A stretch of DNA of 64,000 nucleotides from Flavobacterium hungaricum (GCF_015182285.1 NZ_PRDM01000001.1:62001-126000); one strand, 5' to 3'. Counted from the first letter of the stretch, positions 42,080 to 52,159 are shown. Notes: generated by a model from the letters alone, not told the origin. Program-made: numbers and translations.

Positions 42080-43642
42080 ATGGCAGCCGAACAAAAACAA
42101 AAATTAGAACAACAACTTTGGAACATCGCAAACACGCTTCGCGGGAAAATGGATGCCGATGATTTTAGAGATTATATATTAGGTTTTATCTTCTACAAGT
42201 ATCTGAGTACCAAAATGGATTTGTATGCAAATACCATTTTAAAACCAGATGGTTTGACTTTTCAGGAAGTTGAAAATCATCCTCAAAAAGAAATGTATTT
42301 AGAAGAAATTAAACAATTGTCGATTGACAAACTTGGATTTTTCCTAGAACCATCTGAATTGTTTTCTGAAATCACGAAGAGAGGAAATGCAGGCGGGAAG
42401 AATAATTTCATTTTAGGAGATTTATCAAAAGTACTTACCCATATTGAGCAAAGTACAATGGGTACCGAAAGTGAAGAAGATTTTGGAAACCTGTTTTCGG
42501 ATTTAGACTTAACTTCTCATAAATTAGGAAAATCAGAAAATGATAAAAATGAGCTTATTGTAAAAGTATTGGCGCATCTCGATGAAATCGATTTTGATTT
42601 AGAAAATTCTGATAGCGATGTTTTGGGTGATGCCTACGAATATTTGATTGGTAAGTTTGCCAGTGGTGCAGGAAAAAAAGCTGGAGAGTTTTATACGCCT
42701 CAACAAGTAAGCAGTATTTTGGCGCAATTAGTTACAGTAGGAAAAGACAAACTGAAAAGTGTTTACGATCCTACTTGCGGATCTGGTTCCTTATTACTTC
42801 GTGTAGCTAAAGAAGTAAAAACGGTAAGTGAATTTTACGGACAGGAAATGAATCCTACAACGTACAATTTATGTCGTATGAACATGATAATGCACGATGT
42901 ACATTACAAACGTTTTGATATAAAAAATGAAGATACTTTAGAGCGTCCGCAACATTATGATAAACGTTTTGAAGCAATTGTTGCCAATCCTCCTTTTTCT
43001 GCAAAATGGAGTGCAAGTCCTTTGTTTATGAGTGATGATCGTTTTTCTGCTTATGGAAAACTAGCACCAAGCAGTAAAGCCGATTTTGCTTTTGTACAAC
43101 ATATGGTGCATCAATTGGATGATAACGGAACAATGGCAATAGTTTTACCTCATGGAGTTTTATTTCGTGGCGCAGCCGAAGGACATATCCGAGAATATTT
43201 GATTAAAGAAAAAAATTATCTCGATGCTGTAATTGGTTTACCAGCCAATATTTTTTACGGGACTTCTATTCCAACTTGTATTTTGGTTTTGAAGAAAAAA
43301 AGAGAAAGCCCAAATGATATTTTGTTTATTGATGCCAGCCAGAATTTTGAGAAAGTAAAAACTCAAAATGAATTACGTAAGGAAGATGTTGATAAAATTA
43401 TTGATACTTATGCAAAGCGTAAAAACGAAGTTAAATACAGTCATATTGCACTTTTAAGCGAAGTAGTAACTAATGATTATAACTTAAATATTCCTCGTTA
43501 TGTTGATACTTTTGAAGAAGAAGATGCTGTAGATTTAAAAGCGATCACGACAGAATTACGCGAATTAGAATTATTGGGTAAAAATACTGATGCTACGATC
43601 GCAGATTTTTGTGCAGAATTAGGAATTGAAACACCATTTTAA
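42080..43642 (+). CDS. hsdM: Type I restriction-modification DNA methyltransferase (HsdM)
   Basis: The 520-residue protein begins with the N-terminal helical HsdM domain (LWNIANTLRGKMDADDFRDYI). The N6-adenine methyltransferase fold follows: motif I, DPTCGSGSLLLR, near residue 230 binds SAM, and the catalytic NPPF lies near residue 303. The length is usual for HsdM. It methylates adenine in the sequence chosen by HsdS. The stop overlaps the hsdS start by one base (TAATG), so the two are coupled. It is the first gene of the restriction operon. Confidence 0.95.
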   Translation: MAAEQKQKLEQQLWNIANTLRGKMDADDFRDYILGFIFYKYLSTKMDLYANTILKPDGLTFQEVENHPQKEMYLEEIKQLSIDKLGFFLEPSELFSEITKRGNAGGKNNFILGDLSKVLTHIEQSTMGTESEEDFGNLFSDLDLTSHKLGKSENDKNELIVKVLAHLDEIDFDLENSDSDVLGDAYEYLIGKFASGAGKKAGEFYTPQQVSSILAQLVTVGKDKLKSVYDPTCGSGSLLLRVAKEVKTVSEFYGQEMNPTTYNLCRMNMIMHDVHYKRFDIKNEDTLERPQHYDKRFEAIVANPPFSAKWSASPLFMSDDRFSAYGKLAPSSKADFAFVQHMVHQLDDNGTMAIVLPHGVLFRGAAEGHIREYLIKEKNYLDAVIGLPANIFYGTSIPTCILVLKKKRESPNDILFIDASQNFEKVKTQNELRKEDVDKIIDTYAKRKNEVKYSHIALLSEVVTNDYNLNIPRYVDTFEEEDAVDLKAITTELRELELLGKNTDATIADFCAELGIETPF

Positions 43643-44931
43643 TGATTAGTAGTATTTTAAATATAGAAAAGGGGAAAGCGGTGATTCCTAAATTAAGGTT
43701 TCCACAGTTTGAAAATTTTTGGAAAGAAGCAAAATTAGGGGAACTTGGCTCTTTTAAAGGAGGAGGAACTCCATCCACTTCGAATGAAAATTATTGGAAA
43801 GGTAGTATTCCTTGGATTTCAAGTTCAGACATTTTAGATAATGATTTGCATAATATAAATATTTATAGATTTATAACTGATGTTGCGCTTAATGAAAGCG
43901 CGGTAAAAATTATACCGAGAAAAAGCATTTTATTAGTTTCCAGAGTTGGTGTAGGTAAGATTGCTATTAATGAATTTCCATTATGTACAAGTCAGGATTT
44001 TAGTAATTTCACACCCTTCAATGATGAAAGTTATTATATAGGTTACTATTTAATGGCTAAGAAGAATATTTTATTAAATTTTTCACAAGGCACATCTATA
44101 AAAGGATTCACCACAAGTGATCTTAAAACGGTTATAATAAATATCCCAAGCCTACTTGAACAACAAAAAATAGCTTCTTTTTTAAGTGCTGTTGATGAAA
44201 AAATCCAACAACTTTCTCGTAAAAAAGAATTGTTAGAAGAATACAAAAAAGGCGTAATGCAACAATTGTTTTCTGGTAAATTACGATTTAAAGATGAAAA
44301 TGGAGAGGATTATCCGGATTGGGAGGAGAAAAAATTTGGTGATATCTATACATTTTATACAACAAATTCTCTTTCCAGAGAAAATTTAAATTATGATTAT
44401 GGTATAGTTAGAAATATACATTATGGTGATATTCACACTAAATTTAAAACTCTTTTTGATATTAATAAAGAGTTAGTTCCTTTTATTAATTCAAGTTTTG
44501 ATATTTCTAAAATAAAAGATGAATGTTATTGTCAAGAAGGAGATTTGGTTATAGCCGATGCATCAGAAGATTATGCAGATATTGGCAAATCAATTGAAAT
44601 AGTAAATCTTCAAGGAGAAAAAATAGTCGGAGGTCTTCATACATATCTGGCAAGGCCTAACAAGAAAAAAATGCATATCGGTTTTTCAGGATATATAGTT
44701 CGTTCTCCCGATTTTAGAAAACAAATAATGACAATTGCTCAAGGAAGCAAGGTTTTAAGTATTTCAACAGGAAGAATTGGTATGGTGAAAATGAAAATAC
44801 CAGTAGAAGCAGAGCAAGAAAAAATTACCATTTTTTTATCGACTATTGATGTCAAAATAGAAAATTTAATTCAACAGATAAATAAAACACAAAACTTTAA
44901 AAAAGGTTTGTTGCAACAAATGTTCATATGA
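43642..44931 (+). CDS. hsdS: Type I restriction-modification specificity subunit (HsdS)
   Basis: The 429-residue protein has the typical two-part HsdS design. The first target-recognition domain follows KLRFPQFENFW, and a conserved helical spacer lies near residues 175-215 (LLEQQKIASFLSAVDEKIQQL). The second recognition domain starts after YPDWEEKKFGD, and a final helix repeats the spacer pattern (EQEKITIFLSTIDVKIENL). Both halves look complete, so it should recognise a bipartite site, which cannot be read from sequence alone. It overlaps hsdM by one base and the next small gene by four. Confidence 0.93.
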   Translation: MISSILNIEKGKAVIPKLRFPQFENFWKEAKLGELGSFKGGGTPSTSNENYWKGSIPWISSSDILDNDLHNINIYRFITDVALNESAVKIIPRKSILLVSRVGVGKIAINEFPLCTSQDFSNFTPFNDESYYIGYYLMAKKNILLNFSQGTSIKGFTTSDLKTVIINIPSLLEQQKIASFLSAVDEKIQQLSRKKELLEEYKKGVMQQLFSGKLRFKDENGEDYPDWEEKKFGDIYTFYTTNSLSRENLNYDYGIVRNIHYGDIHTKFKTLFDINKELVPFINSSFDISKIKDECYCQEGDLVIADASEDYADIGKSIEIVNLQGEKIVGGLHTYLARPNKKKMHIGFSGYIVRSPDFRKQIMTIAQGSKVLSISTGRIGMVKMKIPVEAEQEKITIFLSTIDVKIENLIQQINKTQNFKKGLLQQMFI

Positions 44932-45152
44932 GTGAAGAAAGAGAATTAATAACAGTGCAAGGACTTAAAAATTTAAATTTCGTCCAAAAAAAATTTGGTG
45001 ACCATACTTATTTTGAAAAAGGCACATTTTTTTTAACATACGGTTTGAATGATTGGTCATACGGATGGAAATTTGACGGATTAGCAATTAGAGAGCTTTC
45101 TCAAATTAAATACATTGATGAAATTGATAAAGTGATTAATTTTAAAAATTAA
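44928..45152 (+). CDS. Small unknown protein inside the hsd operon
   Basis: The 74-residue protein has no signal peptide or membrane segment and is not recognised. It is rich in aromatic residues (HTYFEKGTFFLTYGLNDWSYGWKFDG). The start overlaps the hsdS stop in an ATGA arrangement, which is strong evidence for translation with hsdS. It is therefore a plausible accessory factor of the restriction system, or it may belong with the next gene. Confidence 0.55.
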   Translation: MSEERELITVQGLKNLNFVQKKFGDHTYFEKGTFFLTYGLNDWSYGWKFDGLAIRELSQIKYIDEIDKVINFKN

Positions 45153-45217
45153 ATGAGACATGAATTGAAAGCTAAATAAAATTGCTTGATCTAACCTAGT
45201 CTGAATTATAATAAATA

Positions 45218-45895
45218 ATGAAAATTTTAGGCTATTCAGAACGGGGTATAATTAATTCTTTGATATTCTCAATTGGCGAGGATAAAACGCTAATGCGTGA
45301 GTTTATAAAATTAATTAAAATACCAGAAATTGAAGAGTCAAGAGATAGTATTACTGATTATACTATTTTCTTAGAACAATCTTTTTCTCGTTTTGGAGAT
45401 TCAGATTTGGTCATTATTCTTGAATATGAAAATCCAGAACATAAAAAAGTACTTTTTATAGAAGGCAAAGTAAAAACTTCTCAAAGTAAAAAATGGGATT
45501 TAGAAAATCAGTTTAAAAAATTTGAAAGAGAAGAAAAATATATAGGTTCTTCGTCTAATTTGTTTTTTCAGCTTTATCTAAAAAAATTATTATTTGACAA
45601 TTGCAATGAAGGAGATTTTGCTTTAGGAATTGAGGAACCAAGATTTAAAGAGAATCGTAAAATTGGAAACAATAAAGTTGTACTCAAAGCAATCAGTTTA
45701 GTGAGAGAGTGCCAAGAAGCATATTACATAGGACTTATTCCTTCGAATGAGGAAGATGTTACAACTTTTTCGGGCAAAACAGATTTTAAAATTCACTTTC
45801 TTTCTTGGTTTCACGTGCATGAATTTTGTAAAAAAGAAGAAAGATTAAAAAAGGTAATTGAAATTTTTGATTACAACGAGGGGCAGATTTATTAG
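45218..45895 (+). CDS. Putative PD-(D/E)XK nuclease-like protein between hsdS and hsdR
   Basis: I do not recognise the family of this 225-residue protein. Residues 59-84 read like a restriction-endonuclease core: acidic residues in FGDSDLVIILEYE (Asp61/63), then a strand ending FIEGKVK (Glu82-x-Lys84), giving D-x(n)-E-x-K. Predicted helices and strands around it fit such a fold. It lies between hsdS and hsdR with short gaps (about 65 and 21 bases), so it is probably in the same operon. It could be an additional nuclease or a catalytically inert accessory subunit. Confidence 0.6.
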   Translation: MKILGYSERGIINSLIFSIGEDKTLMREFIKLIKIPEIEESRDSITDYTIFLEQSFSRFGDSDLVIILEYENPEHKKVLFIEGKVKTSQSKKWDLENQFKKFEREEKYIGSSSNLFFQLYLKKLLFDNCNEGDFALGIEEPRFKENRKIGNNKVVLKAISLVRECQEAYYIGLIPSNEEDVTTFSGKTDFKIHFLSWFHVHEFCKKEERLKKVIEIFDYNEGQIY

Positions 45896-45916
45896 TATTA
45901 GAATTAAACTGAAAAT

Positions 45917-48796
45917 ATGAGTCATCAATCTGAAGCAGCATTAGAAAAAAACTTAATCAAGCAATTAGTAGGTTTAAATTATTCGTCTGTAAAAATTCAA
46001 GACGGAGAATCTTTGGTTTCTAACTTAAAAAGTCAGCTCGAACTTTTTAACGAGACCACTTTTACAGCCAAAGAATTTGACGCGATTTTAAATCATTTAG
46101 CCAAAGGAAATGTTTTTGAAAAAGCCAAAACACTTCGTGATCGTTTTCAATTAGACAAAGAAGACGGAACTTCTTTTTATGTGCAGTTTTTTAACTCAGA
46201 AGATAGTACTCAGAATTTATTTCAGGTTGCGAATCAAATCAGTCTTGAAGGAAGTTACAAAAACCGTTTTGATGTAACACTTTTAATTAATGGTCTGCCT
46301 TTGGTGCAAATAGAATTAAAACGTTCTGGAACTGAGATGAAAGAGGCTTTTAACCAAATCAATCGTTACGATCGACATTCTTTTTGGAGCAATCATGGGT
46401 TGTTTCAATATGTACAATTATTTGTAATAAGTAATGGCGGAAATACCAAATATTTAGCCAATAACAAATTACAATCGGTTAAACAAACTTTCTTTTGGGC
46501 AGATGCTAATAATAAAAATATAACTGAATTAGATGAGTTTGCAGATGCGTTTTTAAATCCTAAACATTTAGGAAATATAATAGCACATTATATTGTACTA
46601 AACGAAACCCATAAAATAATGATGGTGTTACGTCCGTATCAATATTTTGCCACAGAAGCAATTATTCATCAGGTTAAAAATTCTAATGACAATGCCTATA
46701 TCTGGCATACTACAGGTTCAGGAAAAACTTTGACTTCTTTTAAAGCAAGCCAAATTTTAATGGAATTGCCAGAAGTTTATAAAGTTGTTTTTGTTGTAGA
46801 TCGAAAAGATTTGGATTATCAGACAATGAACGAGTTCAACGCTTTTAAAAAAGACAGTGTTGATGTTACTGACAATACACAATCTCTAATTAGACAATTA
46901 ACAGATAATACAAAATTAGTATTAACGACGATTCAGAAATTGAATAATGCCGTTTCAGAAAAAGCAAAAGGCGCTATAGAATCTTTAAGACATAAAAAAA
47001 TAGTTTTCATTTTTGATGAATGTCATCGTTCTCAGTTTGGAGATACACATGACAGAATTACTAAATTCTTTGAGAAAAGTCAATTAATTGGTTTTACAGG
47101 AACACCAATATTTGCAGAGAACGCTTCAAAAAACGATTATGGAAAAAGAACTACCAAAGATTTGTTTGGTAACTGTCTGCATAAATATGTAATTACAGAT
47201 GCGATTCGAGATCAAAATGTATTACGTTTTGGAATTGAATATGTCGGGAAATACAAAAATAAAAGCAACACTTTCATAGATATTGAAGTCGAAGATATTG
47301 ACAAACAAGAAGTCTTTGATTCTAAAAAACGAATCAATAAAATTGTTGATTATATCATTGCGTATCACAATCAAAAAACTTTTAATAAAGATTACTCTGC
47401 ACTTTTAGCTGTAAGCAGTATTGACAATTTAATTAAGTATTACGATTTATTTCAGGAAAAGAAAGAAGCTGGAGAACACGATTTGAGAATTGCCACCATT
47501 TTTACCTATGGTACTAATGAAGATTCAGACGAAGCTCAGGATTTTCTTCCTGGTGATGAAGTAGATTTTGATGTTTTGGCAGAACCAGAAATTCAATACG
47601 AATCGAGTCATAGCAGAGATAAACTAGAAAAATACATCGGACATTATAACGCGATGTACGGAACAAGTTTTACAAATAAAGACAGTAAATCATTTGAAAA
47701 ATACTTTCAAAACATAAGTAAACGATTAAAAAATCGTGAAAAAGAGAACTTTAACGATGAACAAGATCGTCTGGATATTGTGATTGTAGTCAATATGATG
47801 CTCACAGGTTTTGATGCTAAAAAAGTAAATACACTTTATGTAGATAAGAACTTGAAACAACATGGCTTAATTCAAGCTTTCTCCAGAACCAACAGAATAC
47901 TTGGCGAACAAAAATCACAAGGAAATATTTTAGCGTTTAGAAACCTTAAAAAAGCCACAGATGATGCGATAACTTTATTTTCTAATAAAGAGGCAATTGA
48001 AGTTGTCACAATGCCATCATACGAAGATATCGCCAAAAAGTTTGAAGAAGCATTAAAATTTTTACGAAAGATTACACCAACTTATCAAAGTGTAAATGAT
48101 TTAGAAAGCGAAGAAGATGAAGCAGCGTTTGTACGAGCTTTTAGAAAATTAATGCGCGCAATGAATGTATTGCAATCTTATACAGACTTTAATTGGGATG
48201 ATGTACTAATTGATGAACAAGAATATAACGACTACAAAGGCAAATATTTAGACTTATATCAAAAAGTCAAGCAAGACAATGCAAAACATAAAACCTCTAT
48301 TCTAGATGATATTGATTTTGAATTAGAATTAATACACAGAGATAGAATTAATGTTGCTTATATCTTAAAATTATTAGTGCAATTGAAGAAAGCTAAAACT
48401 CCAAATGCGGCAGATGCTAAAAGAAAAGCTATTATTGATTTATTAGGAGGTGATATAACTTTAAGAAGTAAAAAACTGCTTATTCAAAAATTTATAGATG
48501 AGAATATGCCTCATATAAAAGACGGTGATTTAATCGAAGATGAATTTGAGAAATTCTGGCACGATCAAAAAGTTTTAGCGTTAGCAAAGTTATGCGATGA
48601 AGAGCATTTGGATAAATTACAATTCAAAGCTTTAATAGATGCTTATATATATAGCGGGAGAGAACCTATAAAAGATGAAGTTTTTCAATGTTTAGACAAT
48701 AGACCAAGTATTCTTCAAGCACGTGCAATTGGAGACCGAATTATTACAAAAATGAAGGAGTTTGTTGAGGTTTTTGTTAAGGGGATGATTGCTTAG
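45917..48796 (+). CDS. hsdR: Type I restriction enzyme helicase/nuclease subunit (HsdR)
   Basis: The 959-residue protein has an N-terminal nuclease domain (RFDVTLLINGLPLVQIELKRSG, a D...E-x-K core near residues 116-136). An SF2 translocase follows: Walker A TGSGKT near 264, DECH box (FIFDECHRSQFG) near 365, motif III GFTGTP, and motif VI QAFSRTNR near 650. A helical C-terminal region for binding HsdM follows. With HsdM and HsdS it forms the ATP-driven complex that translocates and cuts unmodified DNA. All key motifs seem intact. The gene is separated from hsdS by two extra small genes, which is unusual but seen in defence islands. Confidence 0.94.
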   Translation: MSHQSEAALEKNLIKQLVGLNYSSVKIQDGESLVSNLKSQLELFNETTFTAKEFDAILNHLAKGNVFEKAKTLRDRFQLDKEDGTSFYVQFFNSEDSTQNLFQVANQISLEGSYKNRFDVTLLINGLPLVQIELKRSGTEMKEAFNQINRYDRHSFWSNHGLFQYVQLFVISNGGNTKYLANNKLQSVKQTFFWADANNKNITELDEFADAFLNPKHLGNIIAHYIVLNETHKIMMVLRPYQYFATEAIIHQVKNSNDNAYIWHTTGSGKTLTSFKASQILMELPEVYKVVFVVDRKDLDYQTMNEFNAFKKDSVDVTDNTQSLIRQLTDNTKLVLTTIQKLNNAVSEKAKGAIESLRHKKIVFIFDECHRSQFGDTHDRITKFFEKSQLIGFTGTPIFAENASKNDYGKRTTKDLFGNCLHKYVITDAIRDQNVLRFGIEYVGKYKNKSNTFIDIEVEDIDKQEVFDSKKRINKIVDYIIAYHNQKTFNKDYSALLAVSSIDNLIKYYDLFQEKKEAGEHDLRIATIFTYGTNEDSDEAQDFLPGDEVDFDVLAEPEIQYESSHSRDKLEKYIGHYNAMYGTSFTNKDSKSFEKYFQNISKRLKNREKENFNDEQDRLDIVIVVNMMLTGFDAKKVNTLYVDKNLKQHGLIQAFSRTNRILGEQKSQGNILAFRNLKKATDDAITLFSNKEAIEVVTMPSYEDIAKKFEEALKFLRKITPTYQSVNDLESEEDEAAFVRAFRKLMRAMNVLQSYTDFNWDDVLIDEQEYNDYKGKYLDLYQKVKQDNAKHKTSILDDIDFELELIHRDRINVAYILKLLVQLKKAKTPNAADAKRKAIIDLLGGDITLRSKKLLIQKFIDENMPHIKDGDLIEDEFEKFWHDQKVLALAKLCDEEHLDKLQFKALIDAYIYSGREPIKDEVFQCLDNRPSILQARAIGDRIITKMKEFVEVFVKGMIA

Positions 48797-48849
48797 AATA
48801 ATCTAGTTAAATTACTTTCTATAACAATGAAAATATTTAGATAATTAAT

Positions 48850-49542
48850 ATGATAGATGATAATAGTTTTAATGACTTTGATTTTTATTTAAATGGAATT
48901 GTAACTGAAAAGGAGCAGCTTCCAACGATAAATAGATTAAAAGATGAATTGGATGTGATGATTAGAGACATGACTTGGCAAAATTTAGTAGTTACAGAAA
49001 ATTCAAAGCAGGGAAGCATAAAGTCATACAAAATAGGATTTGATGCAAGAATTAAAAATAAAATAGAGGAAATACAACAGATCTACCAGAATCTCAATCA
49101 TTTGAACGTAGTCGGTCATGAAATATTATTTCGAGGAGACCATCTACACATGGAGTGTTCAATTCAAGTTAATACTTTATCAAATAGGATTGATATAGTT
49201 GGTGAAGGTATACCTAGATCAATTCGAGGACTAGGCTTGGGATGTAAAATTTATAGAGCAATTTTAGATCATGAAGAATATTTGACTTCAAAAGAAGAGG
49301 GTTTATTCGGTAATGGTAAAATTCTTTGGAATAGTCTAAGAAGAAATCCATTGTTTTATACATTTTACTACAATACCAGAGCATTTTGTTTTGCAGCAGA
49401 TAAAAATCCACAGGAAATTATTCAAATATTGGAGGATCAAATTAATCATCACATTATTACTAATATTTTATGGGATAATGATTTTGTGCGCGAATACCGT
49501 CCTTTAATAGAACAATCTAATTTAAGAAGCTTATTACCATAG
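48850..49542 (+). CDS. Unknown protein between hsdR and the McrBC pair
   Basis: This 230-residue soluble protein is not recognised. A glycine-rich stretch in the middle (SIRGLGLGCKIYRAIL) faintly recalls the R-x-x-G-x-G acetyl-CoA loop of GNAT acetyltransferases, but the rest cannot be matched by eye. The N-terminal third is acidic and helical. It lies 53 bases after hsdR and 61 before the McrB-like gene, all on one strand, so it probably shares their mobility and perhaps their defence role. Confidence 0.5.
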   Translation: MIDDNSFNDFDFYLNGIVTEKEQLPTINRLKDELDVMIRDMTWQNLVVTENSKQGSIKSYKIGFDARIKNKIEEIQQIYQNLNHLNVVGHEILFRGDHLHMECSIQVNTLSNRIDIVGEGIPRSIRGLGLGCKIYRAILDHEEYLTSKEEGLFGNGKILWNSLRRNPLFYTFYYNTRAFCFAADKNPQEIIQILEDQINHHIITNILWDNDFVREYRPLIEQSNLRSLLP

Positions 49543-49603
49543 CTACATGTTTGGTATTTAATTTGAAAATTTTATTACAACTCAGCTTCTAAAAGAAATA
49601 AAT

Positions 49604-52159
49604 ATGATATTTAGGCCAAATGACATAACAAAAGAACATGTTCTTAAAGCTATCGAAAAGATTGAAAATGAAAATATTCAATTAATACCTCCAACACGAT
49701 GGGAGACAATAATTAATAATAAAAGCTATCCTCCAAAGGAAGTAATGCGATATGCACATCAAGAAATGAGTGGAGAGAAAGTTTGGAATTATGGAGGAGG
49801 AGAATCTACTAACAAATATTTAAAAAGATTCGAATTTCAAGTTGTTGAAATTGAGAATGATCCAAATAAAAAACTTATAAAAGAATATAAAAAATACATA
49901 AGTGAAGGTGGTTTAAAAGAAGAGATTTACAAATGGAATTTGATAGCCCAATTTAAAGGAAGACCAAATCCTAATGCGGAAGATTTTTATGAAGAAATTA
50001 AAGCTATACATTTTGCTAATTTAATATATCCAGTAGGTCAGGCGGTTATTAAGCATTTAGCTCAAGCGAGAACAGTTCCATATAAAAATTGCTTTAATGT
50101 TCTATTTGATCAAGATAAGCCTCTGCCTTATAGAATCAAATATTTTAATGAAGAAACACTGAAAATTTATAGAGAAATAGTGTTTGAAGAAAAGTTTTCA
50201 CATCATCAAGATGAAAGAACTATGGCAACTTTTTTAACCTATTTTAATCCAGAACAATACACATTTTATAAGCATTCTTTTTATCAGAAATATTGCGATC
50301 TTTTAGGAATTAAACCTAGAAAAAAAGGTGAGAAATATGTTCACTATCTTGAATTAATAGATAATTTAATTGATGAATATATAAATGAAGATTTAGAATT
50401 AATTGATTTAGTAAGAAGTAAAATTCCTGTTAGTTCCTTTATTGATGTTAATCATAAAATACTAGCTCAAGATATTTTGTATCAGTCTTTAGATGGGCAG
50501 TTAGGCACTACTAAAAAGTATTGGCGAATTGGAACAAAAGATAAGAAGCGGAGTTATTGGGAAATAATGAAGAATGGTAATAAGATAGGAATTGGATGGA
50601 CAGAAATTGGTGATCTGGATAATTCAACTGTAAAATCAAAAGAAGAGGTAAAAAAACTTTTACGAAATGCTGGTTTTTTTAAGGATGATAATTTAAATTT
50701 AAGTAAAAAAGCTGGAGAAATTTTTAATTTTTATAGTAATGTAAAAGTAGGAGATGTTATCTTGGCTCAAGATGGAGAAACTATACTTGGTATTGGAATA
50801 ATAAAAGATGACTATTATTATAATACTGAAGATATTTTTTCACATCAAAAGATAGTAGATTGGAAAGTATTTAATGTCGGTTTTAAAAATAGTCAAGGAA
50901 ATCAGACTACAGTTTTTCAAGTTACAAATTCAAATATAATTGACAAAGTTGATACTCTTTTAAATCATGAAAATAGGATATTAATGGAAAAGCTAAATAA
51001 TTTAGAAGATAAACCTTTAAATCAAATTTTATATGGTCCTCCTGGAACAGGAAAGACATACAATACAGTTTTAGAAGCTGCAAAAATTATTTCTGAAATC
51101 GAAATAGAAGATTATGATCATGCTTTAGAAATATTTAATAATAATCTAGGTGATCAGATTGAATTTATCACTTTCCATCAAAATTACAGCTATGAAGATT
51201 TTATACAAGGTTTGCGACCAGATACAGAAAACGGAAATGCATTAACCTTCGAAAAGAAAGATGGGGTTTTTAAGCGTATTGCAGATAGAGCTTTAAAGAA
51301 CTTACTAGCTTCAAAGAATCCGAGTACTGCTAAGAGAGATTTTAATCTCGTTTTTCAGGAACTTATTCAACCATTGAATGATGGAGATGTAGAAGAAATT
51401 GAAATCAAAATGAAGAAAACTTCTTTTTATATTACAGAAGTTGGAGAAAAGTCTATAGCTTTTAGAAAAAATGTTGGCGATTCAGAGCATACATTGAGTA
51501 TCAATACTCTAAACAAAATGTATGATAATGGTGTAAATGATATTATTTTAGGTGGATTACAGCCATATTATAATCCTGTTCTGCAATTACTTTTAGAAAA
51601 AGGAAAAAGCCATTTAACTAGCGTAGAGGAAAAAAGCTATGTAATTATAATTGATGAAATAAATAGAGCCAACATATCAAGAGTGTTTGGAGAACTCATA
51701 ACTTTAATTGAAGAGGATAAACGTTCTCATGGTGACATACCAATGAAAGTAACTTTACCTTCTGGGGATTCCTTTACAGTTCCGTCTAATTTGTATATTA
51801 TAGGCACAATGAATACGTCAGATAAGTCAATTTCGCTATTAGATATTGCTTTGAGACGTCGTTTTGAGTTTATTCCAATGTATCCGATTTATGAAGGACT
51901 TGGAAAAACAGTAAATGATTCCGATTTTCTTAGAAAACTTAATGAGGTTATTACTAAACGTAAGAGTCGTGATTTTACAATAGGACATGCGTATTTTATG
52001 GGAGAAAAATATTCATTTGAAAAAACAATTAATAACAAGGTAATTCCTTTGTTATTGGAATATTTTATGAATAATGAAGAGGAGGTTATTAATATTTGTA
52101 ATGAAGCTGGAATTACCATAGGTAATTGGCCTCTCAGATTTATTTCTAGAAATGATTAA
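49604..52159 (+). CDS. McrB-like AAA+ GTPase with N-terminal reader-type domains
   Basis: The 851-residue protein has three parts. Residues about 1-85 form a small domain (THE IPPTRWETI and YPPKEVMRYA segments) seen in some McrA/McrB-type restriction proteins. Residues about 300-450 (YWRIGTKDKK, WTEIGDL, VGDVILAQDGETILGIGI) look like an EVE/PUA-type modified-base reader. The AAA+ motor follows: Walker A GPPGTGKT at 478, Walker B VIIIDEINRAN near 681, and the McrB hallmark MNTSDKSISLLD near 736 with RRRFEF after it. It should bind modified DNA and, with the McrC nuclease, cut it using GTP. It overlaps the mcrC-like start by 8 bases. Confidence 0.85.
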   Translation: MIFRPNDITKEHVLKAIEKIENENIQLIPPTRWETIINNKSYPPKEVMRYAHQEMSGEKVWNYGGGESTNKYLKRFEFQVVEIENDPNKKLIKEYKKYISEGGLKEEIYKWNLIAQFKGRPNPNAEDFYEEIKAIHFANLIYPVGQAVIKHLAQARTVPYKNCFNVLFDQDKPLPYRIKYFNEETLKIYREIVFEEKFSHHQDERTMATFLTYFNPEQYTFYKHSFYQKYCDLLGIKPRKKGEKYVHYLELIDNLIDEYINEDLELIDLVRSKIPVSSFIDVNHKILAQDILYQSLDGQLGTTKKYWRIGTKDKKRSYWEIMKNGNKIGIGWTEIGDLDNSTVKSKEEVKKLLRNAGFFKDDNLNLSKKAGEIFNFYSNVKVGDVILAQDGETILGIGIIKDDYYYNTEDIFSHQKIVDWKVFNVGFKNSQGNQTTVFQVTNSNIIDKVDTLLNHENRILMEKLNNLEDKPLNQILYGPPGTGKTYNTVLEAAKIISEIEIEDYDHALEIFNNNLGDQIEFITFHQNYSYEDFIQGLRPDTENGNALTFEKKDGVFKRIADRALKNLLASKNPSTAKRDFNLVFQELIQPLNDGDVEEIEIKMKKTSFYITEVGEKSIAFRKNVGDSEHTLSINTLNKMYDNGVNDIILGGLQPYYNPVLQLLLEKGKSHLTSVEEKSYVIIIDEINRANISRVFGELITLIEEDKRSHGDIPMKVTLPSGDSFTVPSNLYIIGTMNTSDKSISLLDIALRRRFEFIPMYPIYEGLGKTVNDSDFLRKLNEVITKRKSRDFTIGHAYFMGEKYSFEKTINNKVIPLLLEYFMNNEEEVINICNEAGITIGNWPLRFISRND

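Noticed and set aside
41000..42080. Integration site or tRNA at the left edge of the defence island
   Set aside because: No tRNA-like cloverleaf, integrase gene or direct repeat flanking 41-53.5 kb was found by eye.
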